Origin: Bordetella sp. H567
GTDB taxonomy: Bacteria > Pseudomonadota > Gammaproteobacteria > Burkholderiales > Burkholderiaceae_B
Assembly (NCBI RefSeq): GCF_001704295.1
Contig: NZ_CP012334.1
Location: forward strand, 1,004,084-1,068,083
DNA: 64,000 nucleotides
Direction: 5' to 3'
Below the pieces are notes generated by a model that worked only from the letters and a program-made list of their open reading frames with translations, was not told the DNA's origin and ran no database searches. Positions 34,683-45,635 of this stretch are shown here, in pieces. The translations under genes and the position numbers were made by a program. How positions within the stretch are numbered: position 1 is the stretch's first letter; each line of letters opens with the position of its first letter.

Positions 34683-36176
34683 ATGCGCCTCGCACCGTTC
34701 GCCATGAGACTAGGCATTACCTTCAAACTGTTCCTGGCCATCCTCGCCACCAGCCTGGCGGTGACGCTGGCCATGGGAAGCGCCGTGCGCTGGAACTTCG
34801 AGCGCCATTTCCTTTCGTACGTCAAGGAAAGGGAACTACGGCGAGTCGAGCGGATGCGGCAATCACTGGCGGACTTGTACCGCGAGCGTGGCAGTTGGGA
34901 CGCCCTGCGGGGCAACCCCTCGCTGTGGAACCATATCCTGACCGTTCCCCCCGGCGATCCCGCCGGCCGCCGGCATCCGCCGCCCCACGGCGTGCTCGAA
35001 TGGTTGTCGGAAGTGGATCCCAACCTGGCCCCGCCACCGCCGCCGGACATGGCGGAACCGGACTGGGCCCGCGGCCGCGACTTCCTGGCCTTGCCGTTCA
35101 CGCTGCTGGACAACCAGATGCGCGTGGTCGCCGGCTATTCGGCGCCGGCGCCGGGCGCGCCGCGGCGCGCCGTCGATGTGGACGGCATGACCGTGGGCTG
35201 GCTGGTGACGCCGTTTCCCAACCGCTTGCCCAGCGAAGCGGACCAGCGCTTCCAGCGGGAGCAGTCCGAGGCCACCTGGGTCATCGGCATGCTGGCCGCG
35301 CTGCTGGCGGCCGCGGTGAGCATCTTCCTGGCGCGGATTTTCCTGGCGCCGGTGCGGCGCCTCGCCAGCGCCACCCACCGGCTGTCGGCGGGCGACTACA
35401 CGACACGCGTGAACGTGACGTCGGCCGACGAACTGGGCCGCCTGGGGCAGGACTTCAATCGGCTGGCGCATACCCTCGAACGCAATGAAGCCCTGCGGCG
35501 CGAGATGGTGGCCGATATCTCGCACGAGTTGCGGACACCGCTGGCGGTGCTGCGTGGCGAGATGGAAGCCTTGCAGGATGGCGTGCGGACCTTTTCCCAG
35601 GACGCGTTGGCATCGTTGCAGGCAGAGGTTTCCTTGCTCAGCAAACTGATCGACGATCTGTACGAGCTGTCGCTGGCCGACGTGGGCGCGCTGTCGTATC
35701 GCATGCTGCCGGTGGACATGGCCGGGATTGCCGAGCAATCCGTGGAGACGTATCGTGAACGCTTCGGGGCGCGTCGCCTGCGGGTGGAGACGGACGTCGG
35801 CACGGCGCCGTGCGTGATCGAAGGCGATGCGCAGCGCCTGACCCAGTTGATGAGCAATCTGCTGGAAAACACCCTGCGCTATACCGACCCGGACGGCGTG
35901 GTGCGGATTTCCGTGCGCACCGAGGGCAATACGGTGGCGGTGGAATGCCAGGATTCCGCGCCTGGCGTGCCGCCGCAGTTCCTGCCGCGGCTGTTCGACC
36001 GCCTATTTCGCGTCGACCCGTCGCGCTCGCGCGAAAGTGGCGGCGCCGGCCTGGGCCTGGCGATTTGCCAGCGCATCGTCGAATCGCACCGCGGCACCAT
36101 CCAGGCCATGCCCTCCGAACTGGGGGGCTTGTGCGTGCGTATCGTTTTTCCCGCGGCCCATGGGGCCGGGGCCTGA
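34683..36176 (+). CDS. Sensor histidine kinase, BaeS-like
   Basis: Inner-membrane sensor of about 497 residues. Layout: transmembrane helix 1 (about 14-33), a Pro-rich periplasmic domain to about 195, transmembrane helix 2 ([22 protein letters not shown]), HAMP (about 221-272), a DHp helix with phospho-acceptor His281 in [11 protein letters not shown], then the ATPase domain. That domain has the N box [13 protein letters not shown] and the G boxes QDSAPGVP and [12 protein letters not shown]. The HAMP and DHp sequences most resemble BaeS. The start could be 34704 (second Met). The response regulator begins eight bases after the stop. The signal is unknown; BaeS relatives respond to envelope stress. 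Confidence 0.9.
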   Translation: MRLAPFAMRLGITFKLFLAILATSLAVTLAMGSAVRWNFERHFLSYVKERELRRVERMRQSLADLYRERGSWDALRGNPSLWNHILTVPPGDPAGRRHPPPHGVLEWLSEVDPNLAPPPPPDMAEPDWARGRDFLALPFTLLDNQMRVVAGYSAPAPGAPRRAVDVDGMTVGWLVTPFPNRLPSEADQRFQREQSEATWVIGMLAALLAAAVSIFLARIFLAPVRRLASATHRLSAGDYTTRVNVTSADELGRLGQDFNRLAHTLERNEALRREMVADISHELRTPLAVLRGEMEALQDGVRTFSQDALASLQAEVSLLSKLIDDLYELSLADVGALSYRMLPVDMAGIAEQSVETYRERFGARRLRVETDVGTAPCVIEGDAQRLTQLMSNLLENTLRYTDPDGVVRISVRTEGNTVAVECQDSAPGVPPQFLPRLFDRLFRVDPSRSRESGGAGLGLAICQRIVESHRGTIQAMPSELGGLCVRIVFPAAHGAGA

Positions 36177-36184
36177 GAGACACC

Positions 36185-36853
36185 ATGATTTTGATCGTAG
36201 AAGACGAACCCAAGCTGGCCGCGCTGTTGACGGACTATCTGCGCGCCGCGCAATACGAAACGGAATCGCTGGCCGATGGCCGCGAAGCGCTGGCGGCGAT
36301 CCGCAGGCTGAAGCCGGACCTGGTGCTGCTGGACCTGATGCTGCCGGGACGCGACGGCCTGGAAGTCTGCCGCGAACTGCGTACCTTCAGCGACGTGCCG
36401 GTCATCATGGTGACCGCGCGCGTGGAAGAAATCGATCGCCTGATCGGCCTGGAGATGGGCGCGGACGACTACATCTGCAAGCCCTTCAGCCCCCGCGAGG
36501 TCGTGGCCCGCGTCAAGGCCATCCTGCGCCGCGCGCGCGCGGGCAGCCACGGCGGGCACCCGCAGTCGCTGCTGGAAATCCGGCCGGAGCATCACGTGGC
36601 CACGCTGGACGGCAAGCCGCTCTCCCTGACGCCGGTCGAGTTCCGCCTGCTGCAGGCCTTGGCGGCGGCGGAGGGCAAGATCCTGTCCCGCGATGCGCTG
36701 CTCAATCACTTGTACGCGGATCATCGGGTGGTCACGGATCGGACGGTCGATAGCCACATCAAGAACCTGCGGCGCAAGTTCGAGGCCGTCTTGCCGGGGC
36801 ATGATCTGATTCGCTCGATTTATGGCGTCGGTTATAAGTTGGAAATGCATTAA
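36185..36853 (+). CDS. OmpR-family response regulator, BaeR-like
   Basis: 222 residues. The receiver domain (1-115) has the acidic pair in VEDEP, the phospho-acceptor Asp50 in [10 protein letters not shown], the Thr switch in [10 protein letters not shown] and Lys in CKPFSPRE. The C-terminal winged helix (about 130-222) ends in [14 protein letters not shown] and the OmpR-type [12 protein letters not shown]. It is the partner of the kinase just upstream and probably binds the AACATT repeats ahead of both genes. The chosen ATG gives the standard family N-terminus; upstream frame inside the kinase gene is rejected. Confidence 0.92.
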   Translation: MILIVEDEPKLAALLTDYLRAAQYETESLADGREALAAIRRLKPDLVLLDLMLPGRDGLEVCRELRTFSDVPVIMVTARVEEIDRLIGLEMGADDYICKPFSPREVVARVKAILRRARAGSHGGHPQSLLEIRPEHHVATLDGKPLSLTPVEFRLLQALAAAEGKILSRDALLNHLYADHRVVTDRTVDSHIKNLRRKFEAVLPGHDLIRSIYGVGYKLEMH

Positions 36854-36984
36854 GGGTTGCCGTCAGTCTTCACGCACGCATCCGGTCAGGCCACGCCCGA
36901 CGGACCGGACTGGCAATACAACCCTCGGCGACCCGTGGCATGGGCATGAGAAAATGCCCGCATCATGAACAACCCCCACCGATC

Positions 36985-37857
36985 GTGACATCCTCCCCCG
37001 CTGCCTGCGACATCGACGCCGAACGCCGTTTTGGCGGCCTTGCACGCCTGTATGGTCCCGATGCGCCCGATCGCCTGCGCGCCGCGCGCATCGCCGTGGT
37101 CGGCCTGGGCGGCGTCGGCTCCTGGACGGCCGAAGCCTTGGCCCGCAGCGGCGTCGGCGCCTTGACGCTGATCGACCTGGACCATATCGCGGAATCCAAC
37201 GTCAACCGCCAGATCCACGCGATGTCGGACACACTGGGCCAGGCAAAGGTGGCCGCGATGGCCGCCCGGGTCGCCGGTATCAATCCCGAATGCGGCGTCA
37301 CGCAGGTCGACGAGTTCGTCACCCCCGATAACGTCGCGGAACTCCTGGCGGAAACCCATGATGTCGTCGTCGATTGCACCGACCAGGCGGCCGCCAAGAT
37401 CGCCATGATCCTGCACGCGCGGCAGCGCGGCATGCCCCTGCTGGTGTGCGGTGGCGCCGGCGGCAAGACCGATCCGCTGGCACTGCGGGCCGGCGATCTG
37501 TCCCAAGCGTGCAATGATGCCTTGCTGGCGAAGCTGCGCAACAAATTGCGGCGCGAGCACGGTTATCCCAAGGCCGCGGCCAAGGCCGGCAAGGCGCCCT
37601 CGCGCACGCCCAAGATGCACGTTCAGGCGCTGTGGTTCGACCAGCCCGCGATCCTTCCGGCTGCCTGGACGGCCGGCGCGGAAGCGGAAGACGATCTCGG
37701 CGCCATGGTGCAGCCGCTCGCGCCGCAAGGCCTGTCCTGCGCGGGCTATGGCTCCGCCGTCACGATCACCGCCACCATGGGCATGGCCGCGGCGGACAGG
37801 GCCTTGCGGCAGGTGCTCGGTCAGCGCGAGGCTGCGTCCCGCGCTGACAGGCCCTAG
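36985..37857 (+). CDS. tcdA: tRNA threonylcarbamoyladenosine dehydratase
   Basis: TcdA converts t6A37 in tRNA to cyclic ct6A in an ATP-dependent step, using an E1-like fold. The product has the family's RRFGGLARLYG opening, the ATP motif VVGLGGVGSWTAEALARSGVG, the NRQIHAM segment, VVDCTDQAAAK and GGAGGKTDP, close to the E. coli enzyme in order and spacing. I prefer the GTG at 36985 (290 residues) because it gives the usual N-terminal length; an ATG at 36940 in frame adds 15 residues. Its stop TAG directly abuts the pabC stop on the other strand. Sua5 near 2 kb makes the t6A precursor. Confidence 0.92.
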   Translation: MTSSPAACDIDAERRFGGLARLYGPDAPDRLRAARIAVVGLGGVGSWTAEALARSGVGALTLIDLDHIAESNVNRQIHAMSDTLGQAKVAAMAARVAGINPECGVTQVDEFVTPDNVAELLAETHDVVVDCTDQAAAKIAMILHARQRGMPLLVCGGAGGKTDPLALRAGDLSQACNDALLAKLRNKLRREHGYPKAAAKAGKAPSRTPKMHVQALWFDQPAILPAAWTAGAEAEDDLGAMVQPLAPQGLSCAGYGSAVTITATMGMAAADRALRQVLGQREAASRADRP

Positions 37858-38517
37858 CTAGGCCTTCGCGCCCAGGCGGAACACGACATCCATCCAGCCC
37901 CGCAGCGCATTGGACAGGCGGATGCGGCTGGCGCGCGGTACGTCGTCTTCATACAGGATGCGTTCCTGTACGCGTCCCGCGTCCAGCAGCGCGGCGCGCT
38001 GCACGCCCGGCAGGCAGCCGCTGGCGATGGGCGGCGTGAACCATATACCGCCCATCTGCAGATAGACGTTGGTGCGGCTGCCTTCGCACAATTCGCCACG
38101 CTCGTTGCAGAAGAGCGCATCGAAGATGTCCGGATGCCGCGCCAGCCATTCCGTGATGCTGTCGTACCAGGGCCGATAGGTGGTCTTGTGGCGCAGCAGC
38201 GATTCATCGGATGACAGGCGCGTCGTCCACAGGCATACGCCTTGTGGCACGGGCAGGGCCGGCAGCGGCGCGGTGCGGATGGTCAGCGTGCCGTCGGCGT
38301 GATGCAGCACCCGCAGCCGATGCGGGCCGGGTCCGTCGACGGTGTGCGCCGCGCCCAGCACGCTGGCGCGGACGTGCGCGGCATCCCAGGCATGGCCCAG
38401 CGCGGCGCACGATGCCCGCAGGCGATCCAGGTGCCGGTCCAGCAGCGGCATCTGGCCGTTCTCGTCGACCCGTATGGTTTCGATTAGGTCCGGGTGGGAG
38501 ACGGGGGTGGGGGCCAT
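37858..38517 (-). CDS. pabC: Aminotransferase class IV, 4-amino-4-deoxychorismate lyase-like
   Basis: A PLP fold-type IV enzyme of 219 residues. The Lys that binds PLP is in LLRHKTTYRPWYDS (about 110), followed by FDALFCNERGELCEGSRTNVYLQ and SGCLPGVQRAALL, as in PabC/ADC lyases. It is short against the usual 270 and opens directly with LIETIRVDENGQMPLLDRHLDRL, the form seen when PabC is the C-terminal half of a PabB-PabC fusion. Here the two halves are separate genes 21 bases apart. The likely role is releasing pyruvate from ADC to give p-aminobenzoate for folate. Confidence 0.85.
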   Translation of the reverse strand: MAPTPVSHPDLIETIRVDENGQMPLLDRHLDRLRASCAALGHAWDAAHVRASVLGAAHTVDGPGPHRLRVLHHADGTLTIRTAPLPALPVPQGVCLWTTRLSSDESLLRHKTTYRPWYDSITEWLARHPDIFDALFCNERGELCEGSRTNVYLQMGGIWFTPPIASGCLPGVQRAALLDAGRVQERILYEDDVPRASRIRLSNALRGWMDVVFRLGAKA

Positions 38518-38538
38518 ATCAGTCGTCCATGATGGATT

Positions 38539-39669
38539 TCATGCGGGGTCGCGCTCCGGATCCAGTATGCGCGCCTTCCACAGGCATTCCTGCCATTCCG
38601 ACGCGGGATCGGAATCGTGCACGATGCCGCCGCCCACGCCATAGACGCCGCGGCCCTGGGCGTCCACGGCCAGCGTGCGTATCGCCACGTTCAGGGAAAA
38701 ATCGCCGTCCGGCGCGAGCCAGCCGATGCTGCCGCAATACAAGCCGCGGGGCGCGATTTCGGCCTGGCGCAGGTGAGACAGGGCGGCAATCTTGGGCGCG
38801 CCGGTCACCGACCCGCAGGGGAACAGCGCTCGCAGCACATCGCCCAGCCCTGCCTGGGGCGCCCGCGCGGTGATGGTGGAGGTCATGGTCCATACGGTGG
38901 GATAGCGTTCCAGCGTGAACAAGGCCTCCACCTTCACGCTGCCCGGCTGCGCGATCCGTCCCAGGTCGTTGCGCAGCAGGTCCACGATCATCAGGTTCTC
39001 GGCGCGGTTCTTCTCGCTGGCAAGCAGCGCCTGGCCCAGGGCCTCGTCCCGCGCGGGATCGGTGTCGCGCGGCGCGGTGCCTTTCATCGGGCGCGTGGTC
39101 AGCAGGCCGTCGCGCCGCGCCACGAACAGTTCGGGCGAAAACGACAGGACGGTCTGGTCGGCATCTTCGATATACGCGGCATGCGCCACCGGATTGCGGT
39201 GGGCGATGCGGGCGTACAGCGCCCGCTTGTCGCCGCGCACGCGCATATCCAGCGGCATCGTGTAGTTGACCTGGTAGTAGGCGCCCTCGCCGATGCCGTG
39301 CCGGATGGCCTCGATGTGTGCCAGATAGCGCGCGCGGTCCAGTCGCGGCACGACGGCCTCGATGCCGCCGGTCGCGTCCGCGCCGGGCGCCCAGGGCCGT
39401 TCATCGCGCGCGGTATCGAATACCAGGGCGCGCAGTCGCGGCCGCTCCGGTTGGGGCGAAGGCGGCAGTGGCGAAGACGGCAGGGGCAGCAGCCATTCAC
39501 CCAACTCGAAATCCAGCAGCAGCGCTACCCACCTGCCTTGCCGGCGCGCCTGCTCGATGGCGTCCAGGGCCGGCTGCAGCTGGCCTGGCGTGCGCGCTTC
39601 GATGCGGTCGCGCGCGCCGTCCAGCTGCAATGCCCGCCCGGCCAGGCGGTCTTCGAAACGGCAGAACAT
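38539..39669 (-). CDS. pabB: Aminodeoxychorismate synthase component I
   Basis: PabB aminates chorismate to 4-amino-4-deoxychorismate, with ammonia from a PabA-type glutaminase. The 376-residue protein is a short form lacking much of the usual N-terminal domain. The catalytic chorismate-binding half is complete: GAYYQVNYTMPLDMRV, FSPELFVARRDGLLTTRPMKGTAPRD, MIVDLLRNDLGRIAQPGSV and FPCGSVTGAPKIAA, then the final GGIVHDSDPASEWQECLWKA. It lies nine bases after uvrA and just before pabC, so the three are likely one transcript. No pabA is seen here. Confidence 0.92.
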   Translation of the reverse strand: MFCRFEDRLAGRALQLDGARDRIEARTPGQLQPALDAIEQARRQGRWVALLLDFELGEWLLPLPSSPLPPSPQPERPRLRALVFDTARDERPWAPGADATGGIEAVVPRLDRARYLAHIEAIRHGIGEGAYYQVNYTMPLDMRVRGDKRALYARIAHRNPVAHAAYIEDADQTVLSFSPELFVARRDGLLTTRPMKGTAPRDTDPARDEALGQALLASEKNRAENLMIVDLLRNDLGRIAQPGSVKVEALFTLERYPTVWTMTSTITARAPQAGLGDVLRALFPCGSVTGAPKIAALSHLRQAEIAPRGLYCGSIGWLAPDGDFSLNVAIRTLAVDAQGRGVYGVGGGIVHDSDPASEWQECLWKARILDPERDPA

Positions 39670-39678
39670 CGTCGACCT

Positions 39679-42600
39679 CTATTGCCGCTCCAGGAACTCG
39701 GCCAGTACCTGGCCGGTATGCGAGCGGTCGCGCAGCGCCATCACTTTCTCCGGCGCGCCCTGCGCCACCAGCTGGCCGCCGCCGGTGCCGCCTTCGGGGC
39801 CCAGGTCCAGCAGCCAGTCGGCTTCGGCGATGACGTCCAGGTTGTGCTCGATCACCACCACCGTATTGCCGGCTTCCACCAGCCGGTGCAGGACGTGGAT
39901 CAGCTTTTCCACATCCGCCATGGACAGGCCCACCGTCGGTTCGTCCAGCACGTACAGGGTGTGCGGCGCGCGCGAGGCGCGGCCCGTCGTGATGACGCCT
40001 TCGGTCAGGCGCGCCTTGGACAGTTCCGTCACCAGCTTGATGCGCTGCGCTTCGCCGCCGGACAGCGTGGGCGAGGGCTGGCCCAGCGTCAGGTAGCCCA
40101 GGCCGACGTCCTGCATCAGTTGGAGGGGGCGCCGCACCTTGGGGTGCGCCTCGAAGTAGGCCAGCGCGTCGTCCACTTCCATGGACAGCACTTCGCCGGC
40201 ATGCTTGCCGCGCAGCTGCACGGACAGCGTATCGGCATTGAAGCGCGCGCCGTTGCAGGCGTCGCAGGGCACCTTCACATCGGGCAGGAAGTTCATCTCG
40301 ATGGTCCGCATGCCCTGGCCTTCGCAGATCGGGCAGCGGCCATCGCCGGTGTTGAAGGAAAAGCGCGCGGGCGTCCAGCCGCGCATGCGGGCTTCGCGGG
40401 TGTCGGCGAACTGCTTGCGCACCTCGTCCCAGAAGCCGATATAGGTGCTGGGGCAGGAGCGCGGCGTCTTGCCGATGGGGGTCTGGTCCACTTCCAGCAC
40501 CCGGTCCAGCACTTCCCAGCCGTTGATGCCGGTGCAGCCTTTCCACGCGGGTGCCTTGCCTTGCGAGACGGCGTGCAGCAGGTTGTCCAGCAGGACCTCG
40601 CGCGCCAGCGTGGATTTGCCCGAGCCCGACACGCCGGTCACCACGCTCAGCCGTCCGATGGGCAGGCGCGCATTGACGTTGCGCAGATTGTGCAGGTGCG
40701 CGTTGCGGATCTCGATGAAGGCAGTGTCCTTGTCGACGGCGCGGCGGCCCTGCAGCGGATGGCGCAGGGGCTGGGCCAGATAGCGCCCGGTAACCGATTC
40801 GGATGCCGCCATCAGGTCCTGGGCGGTGCCCTGGGCGACGACGCGGCCGCCGCGCACGCCCGCGCCGGGGCCGATATCGATGATGTGGGACGCGCGCCGG
40901 ATGGTGTCGTCGTCATGTTCGACCACCACCAGCGTGTTGCCGTTGCCCTCCAGCTTGCCCAGCGCATCGAGCAGGATGCGGTTGTCGCGCGGATGCAGCC
41001 CGATGGTGGGTTCGTCCAGCACGTAGCACACGCCCTGCATATTGGAGCCCAGCTGCGCGGCCAGGCGGATGCGCTGCGCTTCGCCGCCGGACAGCGTGGG
41101 CGCGGAACGGTCCAGCGCCAGGTAATCCAGGCCGACCTCTTTCATGAAGTTCAGGCGGCTGCGGATTTCCTGCAGGATGTCGCGCGCGATTTCGGCTTCG
41201 CGGCCACGCAGCACCAGGCCTTCGAAGAAGGAATGCGCTTCGCTGACCGCCATGCCGGCCAGCTGCGCGATGGAGCGGTCGCGCCAGCGCACGGCCAGGG
41301 CGACGCGGTTCAGGCGCTGGCCATGGCAGGTGGGGCAGACCTGCGCCTCGCCGGCGCCGTCCGTCCAGTAGCTTTCCTCGCCGGTCTGTTCCTCGTCGAA
41401 CTCGGGGATGACGACGCCCGCGCCGAAGCAGGTGGGGCACCAGCCGTGCTTGGAGTTGTACGAGAACATGCGCGGGTCCAGCTCCGGGAAGCTGACGCCG
41501 CTGATGGGGCAGGTGCGCTTGGTGGAAAAGTGCGCCTGCTCCAGCGGGGTGGCGGGGTTGTCGCGCAGATTGTCCAGCGGCCATAGCACGCTCAACGCGC
41601 CCTGGCCGTATTCCAGCGCTCGCTTGACGGCATCGCGCAGGGCGGCTTCGTTGGCGGGGTCGACCTGCACATCGGCGACGGGCAGTTCGATGGTGTGTTC
41701 GCGGTAGCGGTCCAGGCGCGGCCAGGGGCTGACCGGCGTGAACACGCCATCCACGCGCAGATGCGTGTGGCCCTTGCCGCCGGCCCATTTCGCCAGGTCG
41801 GTGTAGTAGCCCTTGCGCGCGGTGACCAAGGGCGCCAGGATGCCGATGTGCTGGCCGGCGCGGTCGCGCATGATGCGCGCAACGATCTGCTCCTGCGTCT
41901 GCGGTTCCACCGGCACGTTGTAGTCCGGCGAATACTGCACGCCCAGCTTCACGTAGAGCAGCCGCAAAAAATGATGGATCTCGGTCATCGTGGCGACCGT
42001 GGACTTCAGGCCGCCGCGGCTGGTGCGCTGCGCGATGGCCACCGTCGGCGGGATGCCGAAGATCGCATCGACGTCCGGCTTGCCGGCCGGCTGCACGATG
42101 GCGCGGGCGTAGGCGTTCAGCGATTCCAGGTAGCGCCGCTGGCCTTCGTTGAACAGGATGTCGAAGGCCAGCGTGGATTTGCCCGAGCCCGATACGCCGG
42201 TGATCACTGTGAACTTGTCGCGCGGGATCTCGACGTTGACGTTCTTCAAGTTGTGCTCGCGCGCATTGCGGATTTCAATGGCCTGGGTGGCGCGGCGGCG
42301 CACGGCGGTCTGCAGCGGCGTGCCCTCGCCGCTGTTGCCGTTGCGGGTGCCATTGCCGTGCGCGTCGCCGTTGCCATTGCCATAGGCCAGCGCGGGTTCG
42401 GCCACGGACATTGCCGCGGCCCCGGCGGGCGCCGTGGGCAGGATGGCGGTTTCGTAGTCGCGCAAGGCCGCGCCGGTGTGCGATGCCGGGTTCTTCATCA
42501 AGTCCGCGGGCGTGCCCACGCCGACCAGCAGGCCGCCGGCATCGCCGCCCTCGGGCCCCAGGTCCAGTAGCCAGTCGGCCGCGCGGATCACGTCCAGGTT

Positions 42601-45483
42601 GTGCTCGATGATCAGCAGCGTGTGGCCGGCGCCCAGCAGTTGCCGGAAGGCTCGCATCAGCCGCGCCACGTCATCGAAGTGCAGCCCGGTCGTCGGTTCG
42701 TCGAACAGGAACAGGCTGCCCTTCTTGGCCACCTTGGCCGTCGAGATCCCGCTGCGCGCGGCTTCGGCCAGGTGGCCGGCGAGTTTCAGGCGCTGCGCTT
42801 CGCCGCCCGACAGCGTGGGCACGGGCTGGCCCAGGCGCACGTATTCCAGGCCTACGTCCGCCAGCGGTGCCAGGCCGGTCTGCACGTCGCGCAGTCCCTT
42901 GAAGAACTCCAGGGCCTCGCTGACCGTCATGTCCAGGACTTGGTCGATCGACGCGCTCTTGCCCAGGTGCTCCACGCGGACCTGCAGGACTTCGGGGCGG
43001 AAACGCTTGCCGTCGCAGTCCGGGCAACGCAGATAGACGTCGGACAGGAACTGCATTTCGACGTGTTCGAAACCCGTGCCGCCGCAGGTGGGGCAGCGGC
43101 CTTCGCCGCTGTTGAAGCTGAACATGCCCGCCGTATAGGCGCGCTCCTTGGACAGGGGCGCCTGGGCGAACAGTTTGCGGATGGCCTCGAAGGCGCCGAC
43201 GTAGCTGGCCGGGTTGGAGCGCGCCGTCTTGCCGATGGGAGCCTGGTCGACCAGCACCACGTCGGCGATCTGCTCCGCGCCCAGCAGGCGCGCGTGCGCG
43301 CCCGGTGCTTCCGACGGCCTGCCCTTGAGTTTCAGCAGCGCGGGGTACAGCACGTCCTGCACCAGGGTGGACTTGCCCGATCCCGAAACGCCGGTCACGC
43401 ACACCAGCCGGCCCAGCGGGATTTCCACCGAGACGTTCTTCAGGTTGTGCGCGTTGACGCCTTCCAGCAGCAGGCGCGGCGTATTGGCCGCGACCGGCAT
43501 GGGGCGCGGGGCCTCCACGCGCTGGCGCCCACCCAGGTAGTCGCCGGTGAGGGTGCGCGCCTGGCGCAGCTGTGCCGGCGTGCCGTCGAATACGATGCGG
43601 CCGCCGCGTTCGCCCGGTCCGGGCCCGATGTCGATGACGCGATCGGCCGCCACCATGACCTGTGGGTCGTGTTCCACCACCACCAGCGTATTGCCGGCAT
43701 CGCGCAGCCGATGCATGACCTCGACCACGCGATGCATGTCGCGCGGATGCAGGCCGATGGAGGGCTCGTCCAGGACGAACAGCGTGTTCACCAGCGAGGT
43801 GCCCAGGGCGGTGGTCAGGTTGATGCGCTGCACCTCGCCGCCGGAAAGGGTGCGGCTCTGCCGATCCAGCGTCAGGTAGCCCAGGCCCACGTCGCACAGG
43901 AACTTCAGGCGCGCGCGCACTTCCGTCAGCAATAGGTCGGTGGCGGCGTCCAGTACGCCGGCGAAGGTAAGGCGGTCGAAAAAGATGCGCACCCGTTCGA
44001 TGGGCAGCAGCATCAGGTCATGGATGGACAGGCCGTCCAGCAGGTTCAGCAGCTCGTCCGACCAGTTCGCCTGCACGGGCTTGAAACGCTTGTAGCGGCC
44101 CTCGGTCGGCGGCAGCACGGCGTCTGCTTCTGTCTTGCTGCCCACGCGCCACAGCAGGGCATCGGGCTTCAGGCGCGAACCATGGCAGACGGGGCAGGGC
44201 GTATAGCTGCGGTACTTCGACAGCAGCACGCGCACGTGCATCTTGTAGGCCTTGGTTTCCAGCCAGGCGAAGAAGCGCTGCACACCATACCACTGCGTCT
44301 TCCATGCCTGGCTGCCGCCCTTGAAGTCCGGGTCGCCGTGCAGTATCCAGTCACGCTGCGCCGGCGTCAGGCTCTTCCAGGGAACGGATAGCGGCACGCC
44401 TGCCTTGGGCGCATATTTCTGCAGATCGTCCTGGCATTCCTTGTAGCTGGCGGTCTGCCAGGGTTTGATGGCGCCTTCCAGCAGCGTCTTGTTTTCGTCG
44501 GGTACCACCAGGCCGAAATCAATGCCGATGACGCGGCCGAAGCCCCGGCAGGCTTCGCAGGCACCCAGTGGTGAATTGAACGAGAAAGAACTGGGTAGCG
44601 GATCCGTGTATTCGATATCGCAATCGGCGCAGTGCAGCCGGTCGCTGTACTTCCAGACTTGCGCGTCCTTGCCCTCGTCGTCCAGCACGTGCACGGACAG
44701 GTGGCCCGCGCCCATGCGCAGGGCCGTATCGAGCGCTTCCATGGCGCGATCGCGTTCCACCGACGCGAAGCGGAAGCGGTCCTGCACGACATGGAGCACG
44801 CGCTGCGCGATGCCGGTGTCGCCGGCCTTGCCTGCCTTGGCCTTCGCGGACCTGGACTTTCCTTTCTTTCCGTCGGTGCCGGCGTCGCCGGACGGCATGT
44901 CCGGCGCGGAGGCGGCGGCCGGTTCGCCTTCCTGTGCATGAACGCGCGTGTAGCCCTGTTGCTCCAGGAACCCGCGCACTTCTTCCTCGGTGAAGTTGGC
45001 CGGTACCTTGATGGGAAAGGTCACCACCAGGCGCCGGTCGTCCGCGCCGGCCGTGCGTTCCTGCACCGAACGGAAGATCGAATCGGCCGTATCCCGCCGC
45101 ACGAGCAGGCCGCAGCCGCGGCAATACAGCCGGGCGCCGCGCGCGAACAGCAGCTTCAGGTGGTCGTTCAGTTCGGTCATGGTGCCGACCGTGCTGCGCG
45201 AACTGCGGACCGGATTGGTCTGGTCGATGGCGATCGCGGGCAGGATGCCTTCGATGCGGTCGACCTGCGGCTTGTCCATGCGGTCCAGGAACTGCCGGGC
45301 GTAGGGCGAAAAGGTTTCGACGTAGCGCCGCTGCCCTTCGGCATACAGGGTATCGAAGGCCAGCGAGCTTTTGCCCGAGCCGGATACGCCGGTGACGACG
45401 ACGAATTCGCCGGTGGCGAACGATACGTCCAGGTTTTTCAGGTTGTTCTGGCGAGCGCCAACGATGCGAATTTCGGATGTCAT
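39679..45483 (-). CDS. uvrA: Double-length UvrA excinuclease subunit (dimeric form)
   Basis: UvrA recognises helix-distorting DNA damage and loads UvrB. Standard UvrA is about 940 residues with two ABC modules; this frame is 1934 residues with four. P-loops of the GVSGSGKS type sit near residues 32, 702, 1098 and 1618, and LSGGE signatures appear four times. CxxC zinc pairs occur in both halves ([36 protein letters not shown]). The halves are joined by a Gly/Asn-rich linker near 1040 ([12 protein letters not shown]). The protein is thus a covalent UvrA dimer. Such long forms are annotated in several betaproteobacteria, so this is probably lineage-typical. It may be a second UvrA. No SOS box was seen upstream. 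Confidence 0.93.
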   Translation of the reverse strand: MTSEIRIVGARQNNLKNLDVSFATGEFVVVTGVSGSGKSSLAFDTLYAEGQRRYVETFSPYARQFLDRMDKPQVDRIEGILPAIAIDQTNPVRSSRSTVGTMTELNDHLKLLFARGARLYCRGCGLLVRRDTADSIFRSVQERTAGADDRRLVVTFPIKVPANFTEEEVRGFLEQQGYTRVHAQEGEPAAASAPDMPSGDAGTDGKKGKSRSAKAKAGKAGDTGIAQRVLHVVQDRFRFASVERDRAMEALDTALRMGAGHLSVHVLDDEGKDAQVWKYSDRLHCADCDIEYTDPLPSSFSFNSPLGACEACRGFGRVIGIDFGLVVPDENKTLLEGAIKPWQTASYKECQDDLQKYAPKAGVPLSVPWKSLTPAQRDWILHGDPDFKGGSQAWKTQWYGVQRFFAWLETKAYKMHVRVLLSKYRSYTPCPVCHGSRLKPDALLWRVGSKTEADAVLPPTEGRYKRFKPVQANWSDELLNLLDGLSIHDLMLLPIERVRIFFDRLTFAGVLDAATDLLLTEVRARLKFLCDVGLGYLTLDRQSRTLSGGEVQRINLTTALGTSLVNTLFVLDEPSIGLHPRDMHRVVEVMHRLRDAGNTLVVVEHDPQVMVAADRVIDIGPGPGERGGRIVFDGTPAQLRQARTLTGDYLGGRQRVEAPRPMPVAANTPRLLLEGVNAHNLKNVSVEIPLGRLVCVTGVSGSGKSTLVQDVLYPALLKLKGRPSEAPGAHARLLGAEQIADVVLVDQAPIGKTARSNPASYVGAFEAIRKLFAQAPLSKERAYTAGMFSFNSGEGRCPTCGGTGFEHVEMQFLSDVYLRCPDCDGKRFRPEVLQVRVEHLGKSASIDQVLDMTVSEALEFFKGLRDVQTGLAPLADVGLEYVRLGQPVPTLSGGEAQRLKLAGHLAEAARSGISTAKVAKKGSLFLFDEPTTGLHFDDVARLMRAFRQLLGAGHTLLIIEHNLDVIRAADWLLDLGPEGGDAGGLLVGVGTPADLMKNPASHTGAALRDYETAILPTAPAGAAAMSVAEPALAYGNGNGDAHGNGTRNGNSGEGTPLQTAVRRRATQAIEIRNAREHNLKNVNVEIPRDKFTVITGVSGSGKSTLAFDILFNEGQRRYLESLNAYARAIVQPAGKPDVDAIFGIPPTVAIAQRTSRGGLKSTVATMTEIHHFLRLLYVKLGVQYSPDYNVPVEPQTQEQIVARIMRDRAGQHIGILAPLVTARKGYYTDLAKWAGGKGHTHLRVDGVFTPVSPWPRLDRYREHTIELPVADVQVDPANEAALRDAVKRALEYGQGALSVLWPLDNLRDNPATPLEQAHFSTKRTCPISGVSFPELDPRMFSYNSKHGWCPTCFGAGVVIPEFDEEQTGEESYWTDGAGEAQVCPTCHGQRLNRVALAVRWRDRSIAQLAGMAVSEAHSFFEGLVLRGREAEIARDILQEIRSRLNFMKEVGLDYLALDRSAPTLSGGEAQRIRLAAQLGSNMQGVCYVLDEPTIGLHPRDNRILLDALGKLEGNGNTLVVVEHDDDTIRRASHIIDIGPGAGVRGGRVVAQGTAQDLMAASESVTGRYLAQPLRHPLQGRRAVDKDTAFIEIRNAHLHNLRNVNARLPIGRLSVVTGVSGSGKSTLAREVLLDNLLHAVSQGKAPAWKGCTGINGWEVLDRVLEVDQTPIGKTPRSCPSTYIGFWDEVRKQFADTREARMRGWTPARFSFNTGDGRCPICEGQGMRTIEMNFLPDVKVPCDACNGARFNADTLSVQLRGKHAGEVLSMEVDDALAYFEAHPKVRRPLQLMQDVGLGYLTLGQPSPTLSGGEAQRIKLVTELSKARLTEGVITTGRASRAPHTLYVLDEPTVGLSMADVEKLIHVLHRLVEAGNTVVVIEHNLDVIAEADWLLDLGPEGGTGGGQLVAQGAPEKVMALRDRSHTGQVLAEFLERQ

Positions 45484-45603
45484 TTTCGTATCGTAGCCTG
45501 GGTGTCAATAGGGGCCGGACTATGCCCGGTTCGCGGTGGGGGTAAGCCGACGCAGGGCCCGTCCGGTGGCCGTCCCCCGGTGACTATGGAATAATCCGCC
45601 TAT

Positions 45604-45635
45604 ATTGTGGATAGCGTGACCACATTGTGGACAAT
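45604..45635 (+). promoter_or_regulatory. Repeat/palindrome at the IclR-gene start, likely operator
   Basis: ATTGTGGA occurs at 45604-45611 and again at 45624-45631. The second copy is part of a palindrome ATTGT-GG-ACAAT (45624-45635) that covers the GTG start codon. IclR regulators often bind such sites next to their own start, so autoregulation of the IclR-eda-kdgK run is a fair inference. Confidence 0.5.

Noticed and set aside
38617-41586. A 989-codon open frame on the plus strand opposite uvrA and pabB
   Set aside because: It is His/Gly/Arg-rich with no family motif and mirrors the codon pattern of the strongly supported minus-strand genes; high-GC DNA gives long antisense frames.
45484-45626. 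LexA (SOS) box expected upstream of uvrA
   Set aside because: No CTG-N10-CAG site with a good core was found between uvrA and the IclR gene.
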